This document shows positions 9,430-18,125 of a DNA stretch of 64,000 nucleotides, in pieces; position 1 is the first letter of the stretch, and every line of letters begins with the position of its first letter. This DNA comes from Blastomonas sp. CACIA14H2 (GTDB taxonomy: Bacteria; Pseudomonadota; Alphaproteobacteria; Sphingomonadales; Sphingomonadaceae). The notes beneath the pieces were generated by a model that ran no database searches, was not told the DNA's origin, and saw only the letters and a list, made by a program, of their open reading frames with translations. The translations under genes and the position numbers were made by a program. The stretch spans positions 1 through 64,000 of the forward strand of contig AYSC01000022.1 in assembly GCA_000503195.1 (NCBI GenBank). The letters are read 5' to 3'.

Positions 9430-10608
9430 TCACTCGTGTTCCTGCATCGTCACCTGATACCCACCCTCGGGATAAGGCATGACCAGCCGACCATCGGGCG
9501 CGGCGGTGAACGACGTCTGCGTCGGATAGGCGAATTCGAGCTTCTCGGCATTGAACCGCTCGAGAATGGCGATGCCGATCCGGTGCCGCGTTTCGAACAC
9601 CACCTCGAAATCGCTGCTCATCACGTCGAAATCGAGCTCGAAATCGATCGAGCTGGCACCGAAGCCGACAAAACCGCTGCGGATGAAGATGCCGCCCGCC
9701 TGCTCGACAATCTCGCGCAGCATGCCGGGGACGAGCCGCGCGCGGTCGGGTGCGGTCTGATAGATCAGCCCGATGCGATAGCGCGTCCGCCGCCGGTTGA
9801 GCCGCGTATAGTTGATGATCTGCTTGCCGAGCAGATTGGTGTTCGAGATGATGATCTCCTCGCCATTGACCGACCGCAGACGCGCGCTTTTCAGCCCTAT
9901 CTTCTCGACCGTGGCGGTGGTGGTATCAAAGCCGATCGTCTCGCCGCGCTTGAACGGCTTGTCGAAGATGATCGAGAGCGCCGCGAACAGATCCGAGAAT
10001 ATCCCCTGCGCGGCGAGACCGATGGCGATACCGCCGATGCCGAGGCCCGCGATCAGGCCGGTGACGTTCACGCCCAGATTGTCGAGCACCATGATGGCGG
10101 CGATGGCGAACAGCACCACCGTGACCAGCAACCGGATCAGCGACATCGCATTGGCCAGCGTTTCGCTGCCCGCATCGTCGCTGCCCGAAGCGCGGCGCTC
10201 GATCATCCCCAGGATGATCTCGCGCGCCCAGATCGCCACCTGGAACACCGCTGCAACGGTGAACAGGAAGGTCACCACCCTGACGATGCCGTCGGGCGCT
10301 TCGGAGAAGCCCACCACCAGCCGCGCGGCGACCATGATCAGGAAATATTGCTTGGTCTTGGACAGCGTCCGCCCGATGATCGCGGCGAGCGACAGCCGGT
10401 CGGGCTGCTTTTCGGCGTAAATACGGGCATGGCGCTGAAGATAGGCGAGCGCCAGATAGATCGCGGTGCCGACGCCGACCGCGATCGCGATTTCCACGGC
10501 ATGGTCGCTGATCCAGTTCCACAGGCTGGTCAGCTTCTGCTCGACATTCGCGGCCGTGATCGGTTCAGGCAGGACGGGGGAAGGCTCTGCGGTCTTTTTC
10601 GTCGTCAT
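9430..10608 (-). CDS. MscS-family mechanosensitive ion channel
   Basis: A 392-residue inner-membrane protein. Hydrophobic segments occur near residues 38-57, 88-105, 110-135 and 160-185. The pore-lining helix follows with the Gly/Ala pattern LIAGLGIGGIAIGLAAQ, then DLFAALSIIFDKPFKRGETI and a cytoplasmic beta domain with ISNTNLLGKQIINYTR. This is the MscS core with extra N-terminal helices. It probably protects against osmotic downshock. It sits 27 bases after the ligase stop on the same strand and may be co-transcribed with it. Confidence 0.92.
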   Translation of the reverse strand: MTTKKTAEPSPVLPEPITAANVEQKLTSLWNWISDHAVEIAIAVGVGTAIYLALAYLQRHARIYAEKQPDRLSLAAIIGRTLSKTKQYFLIMVAARLVVGFSEAPDGIVRVVTFLFTVAAVFQVAIWAREIILGMIERRASGSDDAGSETLANAMSLIRLLVTVVLFAIAAIMVLDNLGVNVTGLIAGLGIGGIAIGLAAQGIFSDLFAALSIIFDKPFKRGETIGFDTTTATVEKIGLKSARLRSVNGEEIIISNTNLLGKQIINYTRLNRRRTRYRIGLIYQTAPDRARLVPGMLREIVEQAGGIFIRSGFVGFGASSIDFELDFDVMSSDFEVVFETRHRIGIAILERFNAEKLEFAYPTQTSFTAAPDGRLVMPYPEGGYQVTMQEHE

Positions 10609-10635
10609 CCCGCCGAGTTAGGGTTCACGTGGGCA

Positions 10636-11994
10636 TTAGGCAAGTTTCGGCGCGGTGCGACCGTCGATCAGCGGACGAAAGGCGGCTTCCTTGCGACGAC
10701 GCGCCAGATAGGTGTCGAGCCCGATCTGCATAGCGATGAGCATGTAGACGAACGGCTGGAAGGCGATGCCGACAAAGGCCGAACCGACCATGAAGATGAT
10801 CTGGCCGTTCTGCAGCGCGAGCGCCAGCGGGACCACCCATTTCTCGTCCTCGCGGTTTCGCTTGCGATAGATGCGCTGGATGATCTCCATCCGGATGACC
10901 CCGCCGAAATGGATGATCAGCCAGAGAAAGAGGCCCAGAAAGCCCTGTTCGCCCAGCATCTCGAAATAGCTCGAATGATAGGCGCGGCCCTTGTCGGTGA
11001 TTTCCTGCTTCTCGATCTGCGTGTTGGGGCCATCGCCCTTGGCGGCGACGGTATCGAACTTCACCTTGTTCTGCAGATACGCCTCGAAGCCACCGCCCAT
11101 CGGGTTCTGCTGCACGTATTTCCAGGTCCAGGCCCAGACCGCGACGCGCGTCGAGGCACTCTGGTCCGCCTTGTACTCGCCGATCGTCGCCATGCGGTCG
11201 GTGAAGCTCGCCGGCAGGAATGGCACCGCCGCCACCGCGAGCGCGGCCGCCAGCCCGGCATAGAGGAAGCGGTATCTGACGAAGCGCAGCATCAGCACGG
11301 CAAGCACGCCGATGCACACCAGGCCCGTGCGCGCCTGGGTCCCCACCGGGATCAGCAGGCAGGCGAAGATCAGCGCATAGGCAAAGGTCTTCACCCGCCA
11401 GTCGGGCGGAAAGATCGTGCCGTAATTGGCCAGCCACAGGATCAGCGGGATGATGCAGATCGCGACGGTCGAGATGATCGAGCCTTCGTAGAGCCCGCTA
11501 TTGTCCGAGATCAGCAGCTGCATCACGCCATAGCCGCCGCCCGAGACGAGCGTCTTGATACCGCCGGTGATGATGATCGAACTGGCGCACAGCACCATCA
11601 TCAGCCCCAGGGCCTCGATGCGCAGTTTGGTGCGCAGCGTCAGCGGCAGGAACATCGCGAAGACCAGCGCCTTCCACACCCATTCCCATTTGCCCTGCGC
11701 GTCGATCGGGAAGTCTGCCGTGCGCGTCGTATAGGCGCACCACATGAAGAGCAGCAGCATCACGCCCTGGCGGAACGAGACGCGCACGTCCTTCTTGTCG
11801 TCGGCAATCAGCCAGCCCAGGAACGCCAGGCCGAAGACGATCAGCGACACCGGCACCGCATTGAGCATCCAGTACGACAGGCGCTGCGGCGCGACGATAT
11901 CGACATAGGCATAGGCGAGCACGAAGATGAACGGCCGCTTGAAGCCCAAAGCCAGGAACGCCATCAGGAAGCCGACAAAGGCAAGGTCACGCAT
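10636..11994 (-). CDS. Putative O-glycosylation ligase, exosortase A system-associated
   Basis: A 452-residue polytopic membrane protein with about ten membrane segments and a Wzy/WaaL-like periplasmic loop (residues about 260-350, including RVAVWAWTWKYVQQNPMGGG). The start MRDLAFVGFLMAFLALGFKR and overall layout match the ligases that accompany exosortase A (XrtA) glycan loci. These are thought to ligate or polymerise extracellular polysaccharide. The ATG at 11994 is internal to a longer frame that only shadows the small ORF upstream, and it overlaps that ORF by 8 bases. No exosortase gene is in this window. The ligase-versus-polymerase role is unresolved. Confidence 0.85.
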   Translation of the reverse strand: MRDLAFVGFLMAFLALGFKRPFIFVLAYAYVDIVAPQRLSYWMLNAVPVSLIVFGLAFLGWLIADDKKDVRVSFRQGVMLLLFMWCAYTTRTADFPIDAQGKWEWVWKALVFAMFLPLTLRTKLRIEALGLMMVLCASSIIITGGIKTLVSGGGYGVMQLLISDNSGLYEGSIISTVAICIIPLILWLANYGTIFPPDWRVKTFAYALIFACLLIPVGTQARTGLVCIGVLAVLMLRFVRYRFLYAGLAAALAVAAVPFLPASFTDRMATIGEYKADQSASTRVAVWAWTWKYVQQNPMGGGFEAYLQNKVKFDTVAAKGDGPNTQIEKQEITDKGRAYHSSYFEMLGEQGFLGLFLWLIIHFGGVIRMEIIQRIYRKRNREDEKWVVPLALALQNGQIIFMVGSAFVGIAFQPFVYMLIAMQIGLDTYLARRRKEAAFRPLIDGRTAPKLA

Positions 11995-12160
11995 CGATGC
12001 CGTCCCCCTGCCCCGGACGAACCGTCCGCTGGAAGAAGCCGCTACCGGTCTTGTCCTTTTCGGGCGGGTCTTCCCTGTCCAGATCGGCGCGCCAGACCAG
12101 GCGCCAGGCGGCAAGCGCCACCAGCAGGTGCGAGATCGCAATGGCAAAATTGTCGACCAT
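11987..12160 (-). CDS. Small membrane protein upstream of exosortase-associated ligase
   Basis: A 57-residue hypothetical protein beginning MVDNFAIAISHLLVALAAW, one membrane helix followed by a charged tail with DREDPPEKDK. Its 3' end overlaps the ligase start by 8 bases, which suggests translational coupling. The ribosome site is weak. A single-helix protein placed directly before a polysaccharide ligase could be an accessory subunit. I do not recognise a named family, and the coding call rests on position, length and the clean helix. Confidence 0.55.
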   Translation of the reverse strand: MVDNFAIAISHLLVALAAWRLVWRADLDREDPPEKDKTGSGFFQRTVRPGQGDGIDA

Positions 12161-12284
12161 GAACCCGCGGCCCTGCCCAGAACGTGTGACGCGCCGACCA
12201 TGCATCAGTCGACTTGCGGTTTACAGCCATAAGCGCAATGGGTTGACGCGGCGTTAATCCTTATGTGCCATAGGCAGGCGCGCC

Positions 12285-13532
12285 ATGACCCGGATCTTGC
12301 ACGTTCTTGACCATAGCCTGCCGCTCCACAGCGGCTACAGTTTCCGCACGCGCGCGATCCTGACCGCACAGCAGCGCGCCGGGCTGGAGGTGCGCGGCGT
12401 GACCAGCGTCCGGCATCAGGCCTCGCTGTCCGCCGGCTCGAAAATCGAGGCGGTCGAGCAGCATGACGGCCTGACCTTTCATCGGACGATGGAGCCGGTT
12501 TCGGGGCCGCCAGGGCTGCGCGAATGGCGCGATATCGCGGCGCTCGCCCGCGCGACCGAGGCGACGGCGGCAATCTGGAAGCCCGATATCCTGCACGCGC
12601 ACTCGCCCGCGCTGAACGGCCTCGCCGCGATCCGCGCCGGGCGGCGCTTGGGCCTGCCAGTGCTCTATGAAATCCGCGCCTTCTGGGAGGATGCGGCGGT
12701 CGGCAACGGTACCGGCAGCGAGACCTCCGCCAAATACTGGCTCACCCGCCAGATGGAAAACCGCGCGGTCGCGCAGGCGGATGCGGTGGCGGTGATCTGC
12801 GAGGGCTTGCGCGACGACCTGATCTCGCGCGGCTTTCGTGGGGACAAGATCATGGTCTCGCCCAATGGCGTGGACATGGAGCTGTTCGGGACGCCCGTGC
12901 CTGCCGATCCCGCGCGCGCCGAGGCGCTGGGGCTGACCGGCAAGACGGTGCTCGGCTTCATCGGCAGCTTCTATCCCTATGAGGGGCTGGACGATCTGAT
13001 CGCAGCGATGCCGCTGCTGATCGCGCGCGATCCCGACATCGGGCTGCTGCTGGTGGGCGGCGGCCCTGCCGAGGCCGAGCTGCGCGCCCAGGCGGAACGC
13101 TCGCCCGCCGCGCACGCCATCCGCTTTGTCGGGCGCGTGCCGCATTCGGAGGTCGAGCACTATTACAGCCTCACCGACATCCTGGTATACCCTCGCAAGG
13201 CGATGCGGCTCACCGAAACCGTCACGCCGCTGAAGCCGCTCGAGGCGATGGCGCAGGGACGGCTGGTTGCTGCCTCCAATGTCGGTGGGCACCGCGAACT
13301 GATTACCGATGGCGTCACCGGCACATTGTTCGCACCCGACAATCCCCCTGCCATGGCCGAGGCGCTGGCCGGGCTGATCGCCGGGCGCGACAGCTGGGAC
13401 GAACGCCGCGCCACCGCGCGTCACTTTGTCGCGGAAGAGCGAAACTGGGCGCGAAATGTTCAGCGTTATCAACCCGTTTACCAACACATGCTAGAACGGA
13501 CCATGGGCAGGCGCATTTCCAGCGCGGCCTGA
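12285..13532 (+). CDS. Glycosyltransferase family 4, exosortase A system-associated
   Basis: A 415-residue GT-B glycosyltransferase. The opening MTRILHVLDHSLPLHSGYSFR matches the exosortase A-associated family. The C-terminal half carries the nucleotide-sugar site: GFIGSFYPYEGLDDL, VGGGPAE and the EX7E-like KPLEAMAQGRLVAASNVGG. It adds a sugar to a lipid-linked or surface glycan at the cytoplasmic membrane face. It is divergent from the ligase and small membrane gene, which suggests a shared control region near 12161-12284. The donor sugar is unknown. Confidence 0.9.
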   Translation: MTRILHVLDHSLPLHSGYSFRTRAILTAQQRAGLEVRGVTSVRHQASLSAGSKIEAVEQHDGLTFHRTMEPVSGPPGLREWRDIAALARATEATAAIWKPDILHAHSPALNGLAAIRAGRRLGLPVLYEIRAFWEDAAVGNGTGSETSAKYWLTRQMENRAVAQADAVAVICEGLRDDLISRGFRGDKIMVSPNGVDMELFGTPVPADPARAEALGLTGKTVLGFIGSFYPYEGLDDLIAAMPLLIARDPDIGLLLVGGGPAEAELRAQAERSPAAHAIRFVGRVPHSEVEHYYSLTDILVYPRKAMRLTETVTPLKPLEAMAQGRLVAASNVGGHRELITDGVTGTLFAPDNPPAMAEALAGLIAGRDSWDERRATARHFVAEERNWARNVQRYQPVYQHMLERTMGRRISSAA

Positions 13533-13559
13533 TGACGATGGCACCAGGGTTTTAGCAGC

Positions 13560-15008
13560 ATGGCGACACCGCAAGCGGATGAACAGGATGGCACCGGCGA
13601 TGCCCGGTCGAGCGTCCTGTCGCGCCATCCCGCCGCGATTGCGCTGGGCGGGGGCGTGGCCGCCGCGTTCGGCAGCAGCTTCATCCCGATGAATGCCATC
13701 GAGGGCTTTGTCACCGCCTATGGCATAGCCGAACTGCTGCCCGCGGCCGCCCCGCCGCTGGGCGATACCGCCAGGCTGGCGCTGAGCGCGGGCATTGGCA
13801 CACTGACCGCAGGAGCGCTGGTGGCGCTGCTGCCGCGTGCGGAGAGCGACGATATGGGATTTGAATCTGCCATCCGGCAAGCCGACGATGCCGGCGAGGA
13901 CAGGAGCCAGCCGATGGCTCCGGTGGCCAAGAACGGCAGGCTGGCCAGCTGGCTGCGCACGCTGCGCTTCGGCAAGGCCGAAGCCGCACCGGGCACGATC
14001 ACCGATTTCTCGGATCTCGCGGCCCCGCGGATTCGCAATGGCGACCAGCACCCCGATGCCCCGGCGCGCGCGCCGATCCGCGCCAGCGCCGATCTGGGCG
14101 CACCGCTGACTGCAACCGAAACCGATTCCGCCCCGCCGCTCGAACTGGGCGAGGCCATGGCGGTCGCGTCGCCGACCCTCGCGTCGGCCCCTTTACAGCC
14201 GGCCCCCGCCCCGTCGCTGCGTTTTGCGCCGCCGCCCTTTGCGGCGCCGCTGATCGAGCCCGACGACATAGCGGAGCCGGAAGCGTCCTTCGAAACGCCG
14301 GTCGAGCCCGAGCCTTTCATCGCCGAAGCGCTCGCCGACAGATCCGACGAACCCTTTGCGGTCGAGGAGCCGGTGCGCGCGATCGAACCCGAACGCCCCG
14401 GAATTGCCGAGCCCATGGCCCCGCAACCGGCCCCTGTGGAACATCGCGCGCAATTCGCCGCGCTGCCCGAGGCTGCGCCGATCGACGATCTCGACGCTCT
14501 GGGCGTGCCCGAATTGCTGGAGCGGCTCGAGGCCGGCCTGGCGCGGCGGCGTCGCGAGGCGCAGACCGGTCGCCCGGCAGCATCGGTGGCCGAAGCCAGT
14601 GCCCAGGTCTTTGCGCTCGGCAAGCCGCCGGTCGCCGCCTCCGATACGAGCGAGGCCGGCGGGCCCTTCCGTCTGCGACTGGGCGACGTGCCGCGTTTCG
14701 ATGACCAGGGCATCGCAGCTGGCGAACCCGTCGAAGCAGAATCGCACGCCGCGGACACCGATGGCGAAGCCGCCAGCTTTCGTTCGCAGCCGCTCTGGGA
14801 TGAAGAGGTCGACTATCTTCCGCCGGCGCTGCCAGACCATGGCGAAGAGCCGATCGCCGATAACGCGACCGCGCATGAACCTGCCGCGATCGACACGCCG
14901 TCGGATGAAGCGCCGGCGGCTGGCGCGACCGACGACGATATGGACGCTGCGCTGCGCGACGCGCTCGCCACTCTGCGTCAGCTTTCGGACCGCCAGCGCA
15001 GCAGCTGA
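13560..15008 (+). CDS. Ala/Pro-rich hypothetical protein with N-terminal membrane segments
   Basis: A 482-residue protein of no family I recognise. Residues 25-47 (AAIALGGGVAAAFGSSFIPM) and about 70-92 are hydrophobic and could be two membrane segments. The rest is acidic, Ala/Pro/Glu-rich and probably disordered, with a short charged helix near 310-345 (LGVPELLERLEAGLARRRREA). It begins 27 bases after the glycosyltransferase stop and probably shares its transcript. A perfect hairpin terminator follows. A scaffold for envelope glycan assembly is a possible role, but this is a guess from position. Confidence 0.7.
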   Translation: MATPQADEQDGTGDARSSVLSRHPAAIALGGGVAAAFGSSFIPMNAIEGFVTAYGIAELLPAAAPPLGDTARLALSAGIGTLTAGALVALLPRAESDDMGFESAIRQADDAGEDRSQPMAPVAKNGRLASWLRTLRFGKAEAAPGTITDFSDLAAPRIRNGDQHPDAPARAPIRASADLGAPLTATETDSAPPLELGEAMAVASPTLASAPLQPAPAPSLRFAPPPFAAPLIEPDDIAEPEASFETPVEPEPFIAEALADRSDEPFAVEEPVRAIEPERPGIAEPMAPQPAPVEHRAQFAALPEAAPIDDLDALGVPELLERLEAGLARRRREAQTGRPAASVAEASAQVFALGKPPVAASDTSEAGGPFRLRLGDVPRFDDQGIAAGEPVEAESHAADTDGEAASFRSQPLWDEEVDYLPPALPDHGEEPIADNATAHEPAAIDTPSDEAPAAGATDDDMDAALRDALATLRQLSDRQRSS

Positions 15009-15030
15009 TCCGCCGGACGCGGGCAAAGAA

Positions 15031-15066
15031 AAAGGGCGGCGTATCGCTACGCCGCCCTTTTCTGTG
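15031..15066. terminator. Bidirectional terminator between hypothetical gene and exbD
   Basis: A perfect 13-base stem AAAGGGCGGCGTA (15031-15043) pairs with TACGCCGCCCTTT (15048-15060) around TCGC. It is followed by TTTCTG on plus and by TTTTTCTTTG on minus. It serves both convergent transcription units. Confidence 0.85.
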
Positions 15067-15089
15067 TCAGCCCCGAGGCTGCCGGACGC

Positions 15090-15533
15090 TTACTGGCCCG
15101 GCGGCTTCTGGAAGGTGCCGTACTGTTCGTTACCCACAAAGCCCAGCTTGGTCACGCCGCTGCGCTTGATCACGGCGAGGACCTCGTCGGTGATCTGATA
15201 GCGCGAACGGGCATCCGGCTGGAACTGCAGTTCGGGTTCCGGATCCATGTTGCGGGTCTGAGCCAGAATGCCGGCCAGCTGTCCCTGCGATACCGGGGTG
15301 CCGTTCCAGGCAATGGTATCGTTGGTGTCGATGGTCAGCTTGTTCTTGACCGGTTCGATCTGAACGTCAGGCGGGGTCTGGCTATCGACCGGCAGGTCGA
15401 TCTTCACCGCATGGGTCTGGACCGGGATGGTGATGATGAACATAATGAGGAGCACGAGCATGACGTCGATCAACGGCGTCGTGTTCATCTCCATCATCGG
15501 CTCGCCATCGTCCTTGCCGCCACTCATTGCCAT
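15090..15533 (-). CDS. exbD: ExbD/TolR-family biopolymer transport protein (first, 147 aa)
   Basis: A one-helix inner-membrane protein of the ExbB-ExbD-TonB motor. The helix with the proton-carrying Asp appears as MNTTPLIDVMLVLLIMFIITIPV near residues 16-38. A periplasmic domain follows, ending ITDEVLAVIKRSGVTKLGFVGN. GGAG precedes the ATG. It is the last gene of tonB-exbB-exbD-exbD and ends close to a strong terminator. Two unequal ExbD copies in one operon recur in sphingomonads and Caulobacter relatives. Confidence 0.92.
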   Translation of the reverse strand: MAMSGGKDDGEPMMEMNTTPLIDVMLVLLIMFIITIPVQTHAVKIDLPVDSQTPPDVQIEPVKNKLTIDTNDTIAWNGTPVSQGQLAGILAQTRNMDPEPELQFQPDARSRYQITDEVLAVIKRSGVTKLGFVGNEQYGTFQKPPGQ

Positions 15534-15571
15534 ATCAAGCTACTCCAATTCCTGTTTGCGCAGCGAAGCGC

Positions 15572-16105
15572 TCAACCTGCTTCGACCAGCGCGATGGGCG
15601 ACGAAATGAAGCCCACCTTGGCGAAACCGGCGCGCTGCACGGTGAAGATGGCGCCGCCGATGCACCGATAGGGTGCGTTGACATCGCCGCGGATGTGCAC
15701 TTCGGGAAGGTCTTCTTCCTTCAGGTTCTCCACGCCACCGGCATTTTCAATGATCGATTCCAGGCGCTTCACAGCGAGTTCCTGAAGCTCGGCATTGTCG
15801 ACCGGCGTCACGTTCACGTACACGCGGCATTCGCCGTTCGGGCTTGCGCCCGCAAAGCCTTCGTCACCGGGGCTGAGGCCATTGGCGTCAGTCGAGGAAA
15901 CCGAAAGCAGGATGTTTTCGTTCTTCGTCTCGGTCGGTTCGAATTCGACGACCGGGATTTCCAGATCATCCACCGTCTGGATCACGACCGGAATCGCGAT
16001 CAGGAAGATGATGAGAAGCACCAGCATCACGTCCACAAGGGGCGTGGTGTTGATGTCCGACATCGGCTTCTCTTCGCCGCCGGCGTCTCCAACGCTCATT
16101 GCCAT
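15572..16105 (-). CDS. exbD: ExbD/TolR-family biopolymer transport protein (second, 177 aa)
   Basis: Same fold as its downstream neighbour but about 30 residues longer. The helix motif is MSDINTTPLVDVMLVLLIIF, with the key Asp in VDVM. The periplasmic domain contains a Cys pair (ECRV and YRCIGG) absent from the shorter copy, which could form a disulfide. The start at 16105 has TAGGA upstream. It lies 38 bases before the next exbD and 181 bases after exbB. The two copies may make a hetero-ExbD motor, or one may serve a TolR-like role. Confidence 0.9.
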   Translation of the reverse strand: MAMSVGDAGGEEKPMSDINTTPLVDVMLVLLIIFLIAIPVVIQTVDDLEIPVVEFEPTETKNENILLSVSSTDANGLSPGDEGFAGASPNGECRVYVNVTPVDNAELQELAVKRLESIIENAGGVENLKEEDLPEVHIRGDVNAPYRCIGGAIFTVQRAGFAKVGFISSPIALVEAG

Positions 16106-16236
16106 CGCAACAAATCCTATTCTGTCATGCCACATGCTCCGGGGAGCGGTGGCTGTGCCACTGACCGGGCAGGCGATCCTGCGAACGGCCAGTCTATCCG
16201 ATGCAGCGCTGGCAAATCAGGGCCAGGCTGCGCGGG

Positions 16237-16273
16237 AGGGATGCGGAGCCCGAAAAGGCTGGCCCGCATCCCT
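16237..16273 (-). other. Intra-operon stem-loop between exbB and exbD
   Basis: AGGGATGCGG (16237-16246) pairs with CCGCATCCCT (16264-16273), and an inner AGCC/GGCT stem closes a CGAAAA loop. It lies just after the exbB stop on the transcribed minus strand and lacks a T-run, so RNA stabilisation or partial termination fits better than full termination. Confidence 0.6.
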
Positions 16274-16286
16274 GCCCGATGCCGGA

Positions 16287-17054
16287 TTACTTCTTGATCG
16301 GTGCGGCGGCCGGAGCGGCGGGCTTGGCGGCAGGAGCCACCGGAGCCTTGGTCGCGGGGACCACGGCGCCGTTCGAAGCCATGTAGCCCAGAACGTCGGT
16401 CGAGAAGGCGCTCAGCTGAGCAGCGATCAGCTTGTTGCGAGCCTGCAGCCAGTTATAGGCAAGCACGGCGGGAACGGCCACGCCCAGACCCAGTGCGGTC
16501 ATGATCAGAGCTTCACCGACGGGGCCGGCGACCTGGTCGATCGATGCCTGACCGGCGATGCCAATCTTGATCAGTGCGCGGTAGATACCGATAACGGTAC
16601 CGAACAGACCGATGAACGGCGAGGTCGCGCCCACGGTTGCCAGGAACGGCAGACCACCCGCCAGCTTGGCGTTGATGGCAGCTTCCGAACGGCTCAGCGA
16701 ACCGTGCAGCCAGTCATGCGCTTCGACCGGGTCGGTCAGCTTGGCATGCTCTTCCTGTGCCTTCAGGCCGTCGTCGACGATCTGACGATAGGCGCTGTTC
16801 TTTTCCAGCTTGTTGGCGCCTTCCTTCATGCTGCCAGCGCGCCAGAAGGTTTCACGAACCTTGGCACCCTGCGAAAGCACCTTCTGCTGTTCGAACAGCT
16901 TGGTGAACAGGATGAAGAACGAACCGAACGACATGATACCCAGGATAACGACGGTGGCGTAAGCGATGACACCGCCCTGCTCCAGAGCTTCCGCGAAACC
17001 GAAAGCGTTTTTCGGCGCTTCACCTGCAGCCGCAGCCAGCATTTCAATCAACAT
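16287..17054 (-). CDS. exbB: MotA/TolQ/ExbB proton channel family protein
   Basis: A 255-residue inner-membrane subunit of the TonB energising motor. Membrane segments lie near residues 28-50, then a cytoplasmic helical region, then two helices around FLATVGATSPFIGLFGTVIGIYRALIKIG and GLGVAVPAVLAYNWL, which hold the TolQ/ExbB consensus. A C-terminal Ala/Pro/Lys tail follows. The ATG at 17054 has AGGA upstream and is preceded by an in-frame TTG. It follows tonB by 96 bases. The 3' stem-loop may raise its level relative to exbD, in line with the ExbB-rich stoichiometry known for this motor. Confidence 0.93.
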   Translation of the reverse strand: MLIEMLAAAAGEAPKNAFGFAEALEQGGVIAYATVVILGIMSFGSFFILFTKLFEQQKVLSQGAKVRETFWRAGSMKEGANKLEKNSAYRQIVDDGLKAQEEHAKLTDPVEAHDWLHGSLSRSEAAINAKLAGGLPFLATVGATSPFIGLFGTVIGIYRALIKIGIAGQASIDQVAGPVGEALIMTALGLGVAVPAVLAYNWLQARNKLIAAQLSAFSTDVLGYMASNGAVVPATKAPVAPAAKPAAPAAAPIKK

Positions 17055-17150
17055 CAAAACTTCCTCTCAGAAAATAGATAGAGCGCCGTCCAAAAATCCG
17101 GTGCGTCTAGAACCAAAACCCAATCCGCCGGAGCGGCATCCAGTCCAAAG

Positions 17151-17813
17151 TTACTTCGGAATTTCCCAGCGAACCGCGTTCGAATAGGTGTCCGAGATCG
17201 GATTACCTGCCTGGTCGAGTGCCGGCTTGAAGCGCGCCCGGCGGGTCACGTTCTTGCAGGTCGCCTCGTCAAGATCGGCATGTCCGCTCGAACCGGTCAC
17301 CTGGCAGTCGGTGACACGGCCATCGGGGCCGATGGTCACGCGGAACCGGGTGGTGCCGGCACGCTCTTCACGAAGAGCGCGAGCGGGGTAATCGTTGGGG
17401 GTTGCCCAGCTTCCCGGATTACCGCGCGGCTGTGCACCCGAAGCCTTGGAAGGCGGCGGCGGCGCAGCGGGTGGCGGTGGCGGGGGAGCCACGATCGGCG
17501 TCGGCGTAAACACCGGCGGCGGAGTGTTGGTGGTGGTGATGACCGGCGCCGTGGTTGGCGGCGTCCGAACGATCGGCGGCGGCGTTACGACCGGCGGCGG
17601 CGTGATCGGCTGGTCCGGCGGAGGTGGCGGCGGCTCTTCCGGCTCGATCACCTCTTCCTCTACGTCAACGACGTTCAGCTTCTCTGCGACCGTCTTGACC
17701 GCACTATATGCAAGTCCTGTTACCAGGGCATAGATGACCACGATGTGGATCAATGCCACGATAACGAGGGAAACTATCTTGTTTCCGCTTGCCTGTTGAT
17801 CAGCATAGGCCAT
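17151..17813 (-). CDS. tonB: TonB family energy transducer
   Basis: A 220-residue TonB. One N-terminal membrane helix (residues about 12-35) is followed by an acidic stretch and a long Pro-rich linker with EEPPPPPPDQPITPPPVV. The C-terminal domain (about 135-220) contains GNPGSWATPNDYPARALREE and RVTIGPDGRVTDCQV, the TonB beta-sheet domain that contacts receptor TonB boxes. First gene of the operon with exbB and two exbD. It could serve the two TonB-dependent receptors in this window, although genomes like this usually carry several TonB proteins. Confidence 0.94.
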   Translation of the reverse strand: MAYADQQASGNKIVSLVIVALIHIVVIYALVTGLAYSAVKTVAEKLNVVDVEEEVIEPEEPPPPPPDQPITPPPVVTPPPIVRTPPTTAPVITTTNTPPPVFTPTPIVAPPPPPPAAPPPPSKASGAQPRGNPGSWATPNDYPARALREERAGTTRFRVTIGPDGRVTDCQVTGSSGHADLDEATCKNVTRRARFKPALDQAGNPISDTYSNAVRWEIPK

Positions 17814-18125
17814 TCAGAAACGACGCTCCTTACCCTAGTGAAACCCGTCATCCGGGGAGCGCCGACATTGCAATCCACGACACCCGGACAAACCAGCCGA
17901 TGACCGCGGCTGGTGCATGGAACATGCAAGTTGCGGAACGCAACCCTTCCGGCTTGCTTCCCGCTCCCCCGCTGTGTTCCAGCCTCTGGTTTGTTTTTCT
18001 CTTGCCCGAAAGGGGATTTAACGCGCAACTTATCAGCAGGCAATCGCTTAAATGGATTCAGTTTGAATTAACCTTTGAGCCCCGACAGCCGCCTTTCCGC
18101 ACAGCGAAAACGAGGAGTCTCCCCC
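17814..18125. other. 312-base divergent intergenic region, tonB / secreted hypothetical
   Basis: No ORF with a ribosome site is seen. The tonB side carries GGAG about 12 bases before its start. The right half is AT-richer and holds a TTAACC motif near 18068 and the GGAG ribosome site of the next gene. No clear ferric uptake (Fur) box or riboswitch was found by eye. Confidence 0.5.

Noticed and set aside
9235-12162. Very long open frame (975 codons) on plus, opposite MscS and ligase
   Set aside because: It is antisense to two well-supported genes. Its product is Arg/Asp/His/Gln-rich and shows no domain; high GC in the third position of the true genes removes stops from this frame.
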